From: Paractinoplanes deccanensis
GTDB lineage: Bacteria; Actinomycetota; Actinomycetes; Mycobacteriales; Micromonosporaceae
Assembly: GCF_016862115.1 (NCBI RefSeq)
Contig: NZ_BOMI01000053.1
Location: 1-64,000 of the forward strand
Length of the DNA stretch: 64,000 bases
Direction: 5' to 3'
Shown: positions 24,327 through 33,300 of the stretch, piece after piece
How positions within the stretch are numbered: position 1 is the stretch's first letter
Layout of the letters: every line of letters starts with the position of its first letter
Translations under genes and position numbers: made by a program
The notes under the pieces: generated by a model
Seen by the model: the letters and a program-made list of their open reading frames with translations, nothing else
Database searches by the model: none
Told to the model about the DNA's origin: nothing

Positions 24327-25455
24327 CGAGCCCCCGCACGAACGCGACCAGCGCCGCCCATTGGCCGGGCAGGTCGTGGGGGACCTCGCCGATCGGGTCC
24401 TTGAAGAAGAACGCCAGCTCGGTGAGGGGCCCGCTGCGCCCGGCGGCGTGTGCGGCCGCGGTGAGGCGGGCCAGGTCGAGCACGAGCGGGGCGGCCAGGG
24501 CGGAGTCGCAGCCGTGCCAGGAGAACTCCATGCGCATGCGGGTGCCGAGGAAGCCGCTGAACGTGATGAGGTCCCACGCGGTCTTGAAGTCGCCGATGTC
24601 GTCGACGTATTCGATGTGGCTGCTGCCCTGCGGCTGGTAGCCGAGGGTCTCGGCGAGCACCCGCTGTTTGCTGCCGGCCTTCGCCGCGTTGGCGGCCGGG
24701 TCGGCCAGGTTGGCGCCGTCGCCGCCGCCGAGCAGGTTGGTGCCGGCCCAGGTGCGCACGCGCAGGTTGCGCATGGCGAACATGGGGGCCAGCACCGACT
24801 TCACCAGCGTCTCGCCGGTCTTGCCGTCGTGCCCGGCGTAGGGGAGGCCGGCGGACGAAGCCAGCTCGCGCAGCGCCGGCAGCCGTGTGCCGGTCGACGG
24901 CGTGAAGTCCACATAGGAGCAGCCGGCGACAAGAGCCGCATATGCATATAGCGAGCTGGGCGGGAGGATGGCTCCTGGTGACGACAGGGCGTCCTCCAGG
25001 TCCGCCAACACGCCATGAGCAGGGTGCGGAACAACCGCCGGCTCGGTCGACGAGACGTTGACGACCACGACGCGCACCAGGCCGCGGCGGCGCCGGAAGT
25101 CGTCGATGTCCTCGGCGATGAGCCGGGCGGTCTCGAGCTGGGTCGCCGCCGACGGCACCGGGCGCAGCTCGCGTTCGAGAGCGGCCAGCTTGTCGGCGAC
25201 GGCCGCCGCCGGGCGCGCGGGGAGCACGCCGGCGGCGACCAGGTCCTCGACCTTCTTCTCCAGGGTGATGTCGCTGATGTCGTGCCCGCCGAAGACCAGG
25301 TCGCCGAGGCCCGGCACGGCCTCGCTCGCCAGCTCCGGCAGTTCGGTGACGCAGCCGAGCGGCTCGGCGAGCCCGGCGCGTAGTGCGGTGGCGCCGACCA
25401 TGCTGGTCACCGCCACAGATCCTCGTGCTCCGATCAACCACACGCCGGTCGTCAT
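24313..25455 (-). CDS. ino1: myo-Inositol-1-phosphate synthase-like protein (EboD position)
   Basis: A 380-aa NAD-dependent lyase/isomerase converting glucose 6-phosphate to inositol phosphate. VWLIGARGSVAVTSMVGATAL is the NAD-binding loop. VVVVNVSSTEP, YVDFTPSTG, AGHDGKTGETLVKSVLAPMF (the KTG and catalytic Lys region), WAGTNLLGGGDGANLADP and FKTAWDLITFSGFLG follow the family order. The length is typical of the short actinobacterial and archaeal class. The start at 25455 has AGGAGG 5 nt upstream. In this cluster it replaces the dehydroquinate-synthase-like EboD of cyanobacterial operons, and its presence suggests an inositol-derived substrate. It could also be a specialised paralogue with another sugar phosphate. 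Confidence 0.9.
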   Translation of the reverse strand: MTTGVWLIGARGSVAVTSMVGATALRAGLAEPLGCVTELPELASEAVPGLGDLVFGGHDISDITLEKKVEDLVAAGVLPARPAAAVADKLAALERELRPVPSAATQLETARLIAEDIDDFRRRRGLVRVVVVNVSSTEPAVVPHPAHGVLADLEDALSSPGAILPPSSLYAYAALVAGCSYVDFTPSTGTRLPALRELASSAGLPYAGHDGKTGETLVKSVLAPMFAMRNLRVRTWAGTNLLGGGDGANLADPAANAAKAGSKQRVLAETLGYQPQGSSHIEYVDDIGDFKTAWDLITFSGFLGTRMRMEFSWHGCDSALAAPLVLDLARLTAAAHAAGRSGPLTELAFFFKDPIGEVPHDLPGQWAALVAFVRGLDGAA

Positions 25456-25470
25456 CCGAACCTCCTGTTG

Positions 25471-27174
25471 CTAGTTGCCGTAGACCTCGAAGGTGAAGAG
25501 GGAGTAGCCCCACGGGGTGCCGCGGGTCGTGCCGTTGATCCGGACGTATCGCGCCTGCTGGGAGAGGCCGGTGTGGTCGTCCGTTCCGCCGTCGGCGCCG
25601 GTCACCGAGCGGGCGGTGGTCCAGGTGCTGCCGTCCAGGGAGGTCTGGATCTGGTACGCGGAGCCGTACGCGGCCTCCCACAGCAGGCGCACCCGCGACA
25701 CCGTGTAGGTGGCACCGAGGTCGACCCGGATCCACTGCGGGTCGCTGAACGCGCTCGACCAGCGGGTGGTCGTGGAGGCGTCCACCGCGTTGGCGGCCGG
25801 GTAGCTCGCGTTCTCGACGCTGGAGGCGGTGGCCGGCTTGTTCAGCGCCACGTTGGTGGCCGGCGGCTGCCCGGTCAGCTCCTTGATGCGCACGTTGCGG
25901 AAGGCGGCCGTGTCGGCGCTGCCGTGATTTTGCAGGCCGATGTAGCCGTCCAGGTTGCGGGCCGGGTCGGTGTTGGTGAAGTCGTTGACGAGCCGGCCGT
26001 TGAGGTAGACCCGGATCCGCTGGCCCTCGACGAGCAGCTCGTAGGTGTTCCACTCACCCGGCGGGTTGAGCGCGGCATCGCGGGCGGCCAGGTCCGCCGA
26101 CTTGAAGCCGTAGATGGCGCCGGTGGTGCGGTCGGCCGCGTCGGTGGCGTCGATCTGCACCTCGTAGCCCTGGTTGACGGCCACCCACGGGTCGGCGCCC
26201 GGGTTGGGGAAGCCGACGAAGATGCCCGAGTTGCTGTCGCCGGTGAGCCGCCAGTCGGCCTTGAGCGAGTACGACGTGAACTGCTTGGCCGAATACCAGT
26301 AGAGGCCCATGCCGCCGACCGACGTGAGCGTGGCGTCGGTGTTGGTGAAGCTGCCCGGACCGGACTGCGACCAGCCGGTCGTGCCGCCGTTGTAGAGCGC
26401 GGTGTAGCCGGTCTCGGGACGGCAGTCGGCCTTGGCGCGCCCGGCCGCGTAGCGGATGCCGCCGAGCAGGTGACTGCGGAAGCTCTGCTCCGCGTACGAG
26501 GCCTGGGTGTGCCCGAATCCCGTGTACCAGGACCGGCCGCCCTCGACCGTCTTGCACCAGGCGATCGGGTGGTCGGCGCCCATGTTGCCGCCGGAGTAGG
26601 TCGACTCGTCGAGCGTGGCCAGCACGTGCGCGTCGGCGCGCGGGTTGGTGCGGTAGTTGTAGAGCTCGTCGGTGCGCGTCCACGCCTGCGGCAGGTGGGC
26701 CGTGCTCGCGTGCGCCCGGTCCTCGACCCGCGAGGTGACCTGCTGGATGGCCGGGTGCGAGTGGAAGTACGCGCCGACCAGCTGGCCGTAGAAGGGCCAG
26801 TCGTACTCGGTGTCGGCGGCCGCGTGCACGCCGGCGAAGCCGCCACCTCCCCGGATGTACGCCTCGAAGGCGCTCTGCTGCGTCGCGTTGAGCACGTCGC
26901 CGGTGGTGTTGAGGAACACCACCGTCTCGTACTGGGCGAGGTTGCCCGTGGTGAACGCGCCCGCGTCCTCGGTGGCGGTGACCGTGAAGTTGTTGGCGGC
27001 GCCCAGGTCGCGGATCGTCTGGATGCCGGCCGGGATCGCGTCGTGCCGGAACCCGGCCGTCTTGGAGAAGACGAGAACGTCGTACGGCGCGTCGGCCGCG
27101 TTGGCGGGCGACGCGCTCATGGTGCAGGCGGCGGTGGCCATCAGGGCCATCGCGCCGGCCAGGAGCTTGCGCAT
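25471..27174 (-). CDS. Secreted ThuA/DUF1080/F5-8 type C (CBM32-like) protein
   Basis: A 567-aa secreted protein. The signal peptide (RKLLAGAMALMATAACTM) includes a possible lipobox Cys near residue 16. Domain one (about 28-240) is ThuA-like, a class I glutamine-amidotransferase fold: YDVLVFSKTAGFRHDAIPAG, FAGVHAAADTEYDWPFYG and PIAWCKTVEGGRSWYTGFGH. Domain two (about 250-420) is DUF1080/3-keto-disaccharide hydrolase-like (SYSLKADWRLTGDSNSGIFV, NTYELLVEGQRIRVYLNGR). Domain three (about 430-567) is a discoidin-like CBM (ALNKPATASSVENASYPA to YSLFTFEVYGN). GGAGG lies 4 nt before the ATG at 27174. The 16-bp gap to ino1 indicates one transcript. The last domain is nearly identical to that of the upstream gene, so the two share a glycan target. 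Confidence 0.9.
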   Translation of the reverse strand: MRKLLAGAMALMATAACTMSASPANAADAPYDVLVFSKTAGFRHDAIPAGIQTIRDLGAANNFTVTATEDAGAFTTGNLAQYETVVFLNTTGDVLNATQQSAFEAYIRGGGGFAGVHAAADTEYDWPFYGQLVGAYFHSHPAIQQVTSRVEDRAHASTAHLPQAWTRTDELYNYRTNPRADAHVLATLDESTYSGGNMGADHPIAWCKTVEGGRSWYTGFGHTQASYAEQSFRSHLLGGIRYAAGRAKADCRPETGYTALYNGGTTGWSQSGPGSFTNTDATLTSVGGMGLYWYSAKQFTSYSLKADWRLTGDSNSGIFVGFPNPGADPWVAVNQGYEVQIDATDAADRTTGAIYGFKSADLAARDAALNPPGEWNTYELLVEGQRIRVYLNGRLVNDFTNTDPARNLDGYIGLQNHGSADTAAFRNVRIKELTGQPPATNVALNKPATASSVENASYPAANAVDASTTTRWSSAFSDPQWIRVDLGATYTVSRVRLLWEAAYGSAYQIQTSLDGSTWTTARSVTGADGGTDDHTGLSQQARYVRINGTTRGTPWGYSLFTFEVYGN

Positions 27175-27247
27175 GGAACCTCCGTTGACTCGGGGGAGGG
27201 TGGGCGCTCGCGTGGGGGGACGAGCGCCCACCTCCTTGCGGGGAAGG

Positions 27248-30064
27248 TCAGCTGCCGTACACCTCGAAGTTGAAGAGCGAGTAGCCCCAGGCGGTGGCCC
27301 GGGTGGTGCCGTTGACGCGGACGTAGCGTCCCTGTGCGTTGAGGCCGGTGAGGTCGTCCACCCCGCCGTCGCCGCCGGTCACCGAGCGGACGGTGGTCCA
27401 CGTGGTGCCGTCGGGCGACGTCTGGATCTGGTAGGCCGAGCCGTAGGCGGCCTCCCATTGCAGGCGCACCCGGGAGATGGGCTGTGACGAGCCCAGGTCG
27501 ACCCGGATCCACTGGGGATCGGCGAACGCGCTCGACCACCGGGTGGTCGTCGAGGCGTCGACCGCCGCGGAGGCCGGGTAGGTGGCGCTCTCGACGCTGG
27601 ACGCCGTCGCCGGCTTGCCGAGCGAGAGCAGGTTCGCGGTGGCGAAGGTGAAGCTGTCCACGTCGAAGAGCGCGCCCGTGCCCGTGCCGGCGAAGGTCAG
27701 GTAGAGCGACGTGGTGCCCGCCGGTGCCCCGGAGAGGGCGCCGGTGACGTTCACGAACGTGTCCCACGAGCCGGTCGGCGCGACGGCGGCGGAGCCGATC
27801 ACCGTGCCGGTCGGCGAGCCCGTGCGGATCTGGAGCGTGCCCCCGGATCCCGCGGACGAGACGCGAGCCGTGAACGAGGTGGCGTTGCTCAGCCGGTACG
27901 GGTCGAACTGGATCCAGTCGCCGTTGGTGATGTCGCCGACCGTCTGCCCGCCCTCGGCCGTGGCCTTGGCGAACTTGTTGACGCCGGAGGACGTCTTGTA
28001 GTGCTCGGCCTGCCGCTTGCGGGGCTGGAGGATGTGCTGGGTGTGCGTGGTCAGCCCGCCCTTGTCGGTGTACGCCGCGTCGAAGATCGGGAAGATGTTC
28101 GCCGCGTCGTCGTGCTCGCCGTCGGTCGGGATGGTGATCGTGCCCGAGCAGCCGGTCTGCGACGTGATCTGGTGACCGTGCTGGTCGTGCCCGAGCACGT
28201 AGGCCATCGTCACCTTCGAGCAGTCGATCGCGCCGTCCTCGGGGTCGGTGACCGTGACGCTCCACGGCACGCTGTCGCCGAAGGACACGAGCTGGCCGGC
28301 GGCCGGGGTGGTGATGGTGACCGCCGGGGCGGTGTTGCCGACGGTGACGGTCACGCTCGCCGTGCCGGTCGCGCCCTGCGGGTCGCGGACGGTCAGCGTC
28401 GCGCTGTAGGTGCCGTTCGTCGCGTACGTCTTCGCCGGGTTGGCCGCGGTCGACGTGGTGCCGTCGCCGAACGCCCACGAGTACGTCAGGGCGCCGCCCT
28501 CGGGATCGCTGCTGCCCGCCGACGAGAACGCGACGGTCAGCGGGGCCGCTCCGGAGGTCGGGGTGGCGCTCGCGGCGGCGGTCGGCGCCCGGTTGGCCCC
28601 GGCCACGTAGTCGTAGCGGTAGAGCGCCGAGTTGGCGTCGCCGTTGAAGTAGCCGGTGCCGTAGTCGAGGACGTAGAGCGCGCCGTCGGGGCCGAACGCC
28701 ATGTCCATGACCTGCTTGCCGTTCCACGGGAACGTGTCGATCGTGCCGGGCGTGCCGTTCGCGTTGACCACGATCGGCTTGATCCAGCCGCGCCCGAACT
28801 CGCCGGCGAAGAACTGCCCGTCGAACGACTGCGGGAACTTCGTGGTGGACGGGTTGGCGGCGTTGTAGCGGTAGACCGGGCCGCCCATCGGGGACTCGGA
28901 GCCGCCGCCGAACTCGGGCGGCGAGCCGGCGTCGCCCGCGTACCGGATCCAGGAGGGTTGTGCGGGTGGCAGGGTCGTCAGGCCGGTGTTGCGGAACGAG
29001 TTGTTGGTGGGCCCGCCCGAGCAGTTGTACTTGGCGCCGCCGGTGTTGGCCGCGAAGTCCCACTCGTTGTAGGTCTCGGTGGCCGTGTTGGTGCCGGTGC
29101 AGTAGGGCCAGCCGAAGTTGCCGGGCGCGGTGACCCGGTTGAACTCGACCTGCCCCGAGGGCCCGCGGGTCGCCGAGGTGGTGCCCGCGTCCGGCCCGTA
29201 GTCGCCGACGTAGACGGCGCCCGTGGCCTTGTCCACACTGATCCGGTACGGGTTGCGGAAGCCCATCGCGTAGATCTCGGGCCGGGTGTTCGCCGTGCCG
29301 GGCGGGAAGAGGTTGCCGGCCGGGATGGAGTACGTCCCGTTGGCGTTCACCTTGATCCGCAGGATCTTGCCGCGCAGGTCGTTGGTGTTGGCGGCGCTGC
29401 GCTGCGCGTCGTAGGCCGGGTTGCGGTTGCTGCGCTCGTCGATGGGGGAGTAGCCGGCCGAGTCGAACGGGTTGGAGTCGTCGCCGGTCGACAGGTAGAG
29501 GTTGCCGGCTGCGTCGAAGTCCATGTCGCCGCCCACGTGGCAGCACATGCCCCGGTCGGTGGGCACGTCGAGGACCGTGACCGCGCTGGCGGTGTCGAGC
29601 GTGTAGTCGGCGTTGAGGGTGAACCGGGACAGGCGGTTGACGCCGGCCCAGGTGGCCCAGGTCGCGGCCGTGCCGGTGGCGGGAGCGTCGCCGGCGGGGG
29701 TGCTGAGCGGAGGGGCGTAGAAGAGGTAGATGTGCCGGTTCGTGGCGAAGCCGGGGTCGACGGCGACGCCCTGGAGGCCCTCTTCGTCGTGGGTGTAGAC
29801 GGCGAGCTTGCCGGACACGGTGGTGGTGCCGTTGGCGTCGGTGCGCCGCAGCGTGCCGTCGCGGGACGTGTGCAGCACCGAGCGGTCGGGGAGAACCGCC
29901 AGGCCGATCGGCTCGCCGGTCTCGGCGACGCCCTTGGCCAGGGTGACCTGCTGGAAGTCGGCCGGGTTGATGACCGCGGCCGCTGGGGCGGCGGCCGCGA
30001 ACGTGAGGAGGAGAGAGGCGGAAGCCATCGCGATTAATCGATGGATTCGGGTCTGATGGTTCAC
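27248..30064 (-). CDS. Secreted PQQ-dependent sugar dehydrogenase with PKD, CBM6-like and F5/8 C domains
   Basis: A 938-aa secreted protein. After a signal peptide (about 1-30) comes a glucose/sorbosone dehydrogenase beta-propeller (about 35-490): GLAVLPDRSVLHTSRDGTLR, EEGLQGVAVDPGF, CCHVGGDMDFDAAGNLYLST, GFRNPYRISVDKATGAVYVG and MAFGPDGALYVLDYGTGY. A PKD domain follows (about 495-575, SYSWAFGDG-type TYSWAFGDGTTS), then a second Ig-like segment, a CBM6-like domain (about 670-790, QAEHYKTSSG to ATANL) and a discoidin-like domain to the end. It probably oxidises sugars bound to polymers outside the cell, with PQQ supplied from outside or another locus. The GTG at 30064 has AAGGGA 4 nt upstream. 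It is the first gene of the run that leads into the ebo-like genes, 73 bp before thuA. Confidence 0.92.
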   Translation of the reverse strand: MNHQTRIHRLIAMASASLLLTFAAAAPAAAVINPADFQQVTLAKGVAETGEPIGLAVLPDRSVLHTSRDGTLRRTDANGTTTVSGKLAVYTHDEEGLQGVAVDPGFATNRHIYLFYAPPLSTPAGDAPATGTAATWATWAGVNRLSRFTLNADYTLDTASAVTVLDVPTDRGMCCHVGGDMDFDAAGNLYLSTGDDSNPFDSAGYSPIDERSNRNPAYDAQRSAANTNDLRGKILRIKVNANGTYSIPAGNLFPPGTANTRPEIYAMGFRNPYRISVDKATGAVYVGDYGPDAGTTSATRGPSGQVEFNRVTAPGNFGWPYCTGTNTATETYNEWDFAANTGGAKYNCSGGPTNNSFRNTGLTTLPPAQPSWIRYAGDAGSPPEFGGGSESPMGGPVYRYNAANPSTTKFPQSFDGQFFAGEFGRGWIKPIVVNANGTPGTIDTFPWNGKQVMDMAFGPDGALYVLDYGTGYFNGDANSALYRYDYVAGANRAPTAAASATPTSGAAPLTVAFSSAGSSDPEGGALTYSWAFGDGTTSTAANPAKTYATNGTYSATLTVRDPQGATGTASVTVTVGNTAPAVTITTPAAGQLVSFGDSVPWSVTVTDPEDGAIDCSKVTMAYVLGHDQHGHQITSQTGCSGTITIPTDGEHDDAANIFPIFDAAYTDKGGLTTHTQHILQPRKRQAEHYKTSSGVNKFAKATAEGGQTVGDITNGDWIQFDPYRLSNATSFTARVSSAGSGGTLQIRTGSPTGTVIGSAAVAPTGSWDTFVNVTGALSGAPAGTTSLYLTFAGTGTGALFDVDSFTFATANLLSLGKPATASSVESATYPASAAVDASTTTRWSSAFADPQWIRVDLGSSQPISRVRLQWEAAYGSAYQIQTSPDGTTWTTVRSVTGGDGGVDDLTGLNAQGRYVRVNGTTRATAWGYSLFNFEVYGS

Positions 30065-30386
30065 GGAGTCCCTTCCTTACCTGGGGATGAGCGAGGGGGA
30101 CATCTGCCGGAAACATTCCCGTAGTGCTGCCCACGTTATGAAGTTCGCGTCGGCCCTGTCCAGACTTTTGGATCGACCGACCTAACTTTTACGGCATTCG
30201 TCGAAAAGTGCTTCCGGCGCTTCCGGCGTGTTGCTCGGCCGTAACGACGGGCCTCGATGACGTGGCGGAGTTCCGCCATGTCGGTTCTTCGCCAGCTCGC
30301 GCCGGTTCCGCAACGGCCGCCGGTGCCCAGAATCAGCCTCGTGGCACGCCTTCCTGACTTCGGCGTGACCGCGCGAGGAGGAGTAG
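30065..30386. promoter_or_regulatory. Divergent promoter region (sugar dehydrogenase operon / subtilase)
   Basis: No supported gene in these 322 bp. A near-perfect palindrome, TGGCGGA-GT-TCCGCCA, lies at 30263-30278. AT-richer stretches at about 30160-30200 (ACTTTTGGATCG, TAACTTTTACGG) could hold -10/-35 elements for the minus-strand operon, but no confident pair was found. GAGGAGGAG at about 30375-30383 is the ribosome binding site for the TTG start of the subtilase. Confidence 0.5.
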
Positions 30387-33300
30387 TTGTCCAGTCAGAG
30401 ACTTCGGTGGCTCACGGGGGCGGTCGCGGCCGTGCTCGTGGCGTCGGCCGTGATCGCGCCGGGGACGAGCATGGCGCTCGCGGCGCCGCGGGCCTTTGTG
30501 GACCCCGCGCTGCTGCGGGCGTTCGGCTCGGGTGACCAGCAGACGTTCTTCGTGGACCTGGCCGACGCCGGCCGGCTCGACGGCGCCGAGCTCGACCGGG
30601 TGCAGGCGGCGCAGCCGGGCCGGGCAGGACGGGTCGCCCGCACGGCGCGCGTCTACCGCGACAAGGTCGGCCACGCCGCGGAGACCCAGCGCGGGCTCCG
30701 GGAGCTGCTGAGCGCGCGCGGGGTCGCGTACACCCCGTTCTGGATCTCGAACACGATCGAGGTGACCGGCGACGCCGCCCTCGTGCGCGAGCTGGCCGCC
30801 CGCGCCGACGTGAGCCGCATCGCGCTGCCGGCGGTCGCGGTGACCGTGGATCCGCTGGGTGCCACGGCCGCGAGCGGCGCCGAGCTGCCGTACGGGCTGA
30901 CCCAGATCGGCGCGGACAAGGTCTGGGACTCCTACGGCGTGCGCGGCGAGGGCGTCGTCGTGGGCAGCCTCGACACCGGCGTGCAGTTCGACCACCCGGC
31001 GCTGGTGCGGCAGTACCGCGGCAACGACGGCGACGGCACGTTCACGCACGACCACAACTGGTTCGACGCCACCGGCACCTGCCCCACGGCCGGCGTGCCC
31101 TGCGACGACGTCGGCCACGGCACGCACACCACCGGCACGATGGTCGGCGACGACGGTGCGGGGCACGCGGTGGGCGTCGCGCCCGGCGCCACGTGGATCG
31201 CGGCCAAGGGCTGCCAGGTGGACGGCTGCACCGAGGAGGCGCTGCTCGCGGCCGGGCAGTGGATGCTCGCCCCGACGGCGGCCGACGGCTCGGACCCGCG
31301 GCCGGACCTGTCGCCCGACATCGTGAACAACTCGTGGGGCGGCCCGGACGACGGCAACCGCTTCTACGACGACATCATCGGCTCGTGGACGGCCGCCGGC
31401 ATCTTCCCGGTCTTCTCCACCGGCAACGACGGCGAGTACGGCTGCGACACCGCCGGCTATCCGGCCGCCAACGCGCAGGCGTACGCGGTGGGCGCGGTCG
31501 ACCGGGCCGGCACCGCGGCCTACTTCTCCAGCCGGGGAGCGGCGGCCGACGGCTCCACCCGGCCGGACATCGCCGCGCCCGGCGTCGACGTGCTCTCCAG
31601 CGTCCCCGGCGGCGGCTACGGGCTCAACAGCGGCACGTCGATGGCCGCGCCGCACGTCGCCGGCGCGGTCGCGCTGCTCTGGTCGGCCCAGCCCAACCTG
31701 CGGCGCGACGTGGCCGCCACCCGCGAGCTGCTCGACCGCACGGCGCACGACGTGGACGACGAGACCTGCGGCGGCACGGCGGCCGACAACAACGTCTACG
31801 GCGAGGGCCGGCTCGACGCGTACGCCCTGGTGGAAAGCGCGACCGGCGGCCAGCACGGCGGCGTGACGGTGACCGTGACCGCCGGCGGCGGCCCGATGGC
31901 CGAGGCGAAGGTGACGCTCGCGTCCGACGTGGTCACCCGCACGGCGCGCACCGGCGCGGACGGCACGGTCGAGCTGGGCCGGGTGCCGGCCGGCACGTAC
32001 ACGCTGACCGTGTCCCGCTTCGCCCAGCTCACCCAGCGGCGCACGCTCACCCTGGCGGCCGGCGCGGACCCGCACGTCGACGTCGACCTGACCGCCGCGG
32101 CGCCGTGGCACGCCGTCACCGGCGTGGTGCGCGACCCGGCGGGACGCGGGCTGGCCGGCGCCCGCGTGCGGCTCGCGGACGAGACCTTCCCGGGCTTCGT
32201 GACGGGCGGCGACGGCCGCTTCGCGGGGCAACTGCCCGAGGGGTCGTACGACGTGGTGGTCGACTACGGACGGTGGCTCGCGCCCGCGACCGTGGCGGTG
32301 ACCGTCGACGGCGACGAGTCACTCGACGTGACGCTGAAGGCCAAGACCGACGAGTACGGCTACACGGTCACCGAGTCGCGCTCGCGCTTCACGACCGGCG
32401 GCAATCTGGTGCGGCTCACCGGTGACGACGCGTCGGCGACGGCGAGGCTGCCGTTCCCGGTCACCTTCTACGGCAAGACCTACCGCTCCGTGGAGGTGCA
32501 CACCGACGGCTACCTGACGCTCGGTGACGCGTCGATCGACGGCTTCCGCACCGACCTGGTGCTCGACAAGCGCTCCCAGGTGCACACCCGCACCACCTCG
32601 GCCGCCTTCGAGGTCACCTGGACCGGCGCGCTGGTCAAGGGCACCGCGGACCGGGTCGACGTGCAGATCCTGCTGCTGGAGAACGGCGGTGTCACGATCC
32701 GGTTCCGGTCGGTCGGCGGGCGCACCGCGGCGGTCGGCATCGCCGACGGCGGCAACGCCTTCCTCTCGTACGCCTCGCCGGCGGACACGGTGAGCGACGA
32801 CATCGCGGTGACCTTCGCGGTGCCCGGCGCGGGCCTCGTGCGTGGCCGGGTGCTCGATGCCAACGACCGCGAACCGGTCGCCGAGGCCGCGGTGCAGGTG
32901 TCCGGCGGCGCCACCCCGGTCACCACCAAGACCGATGCCGACGGCGTGTGGCAGGTGCAGGCGCCGGCCGGCGCGGCCACGGTGGCGATCAGCAAGCCGG
33001 CGTACGAGAACGCGGCGGTGCCGGTGCGAGTGGCCGCGGCCGCCGTGCGGGTGGTCGACGCGAAACTGCGTACCCCCTTGTTGAGCGCGCCGCGGAAGCA
33101 GAGCGTGACCGTCCGCGCGGGCGCGAAGGCGACCGCCGAGATCACGCTGAGCAACCGGGGCGGCCTGCCGGCGACCTGGGACGCCCGGGAGATCAACTCG
33201 CCGGCGCCGCCGGACGGCGAGCCCGGCAAGGTGCTCGGCTCCTTCGGGATCGGCGACCTCTACAACGCGTACGGCGTGGACTGGCACGACGGCAAGGTGC

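Noticed and set aside
28001-30037. A plus-strand open frame opposite the PQQ-type dehydrogenase
   Set aside because: Shadow frame of Val/Gly/Arg-rich sequence with no start signal or domain.
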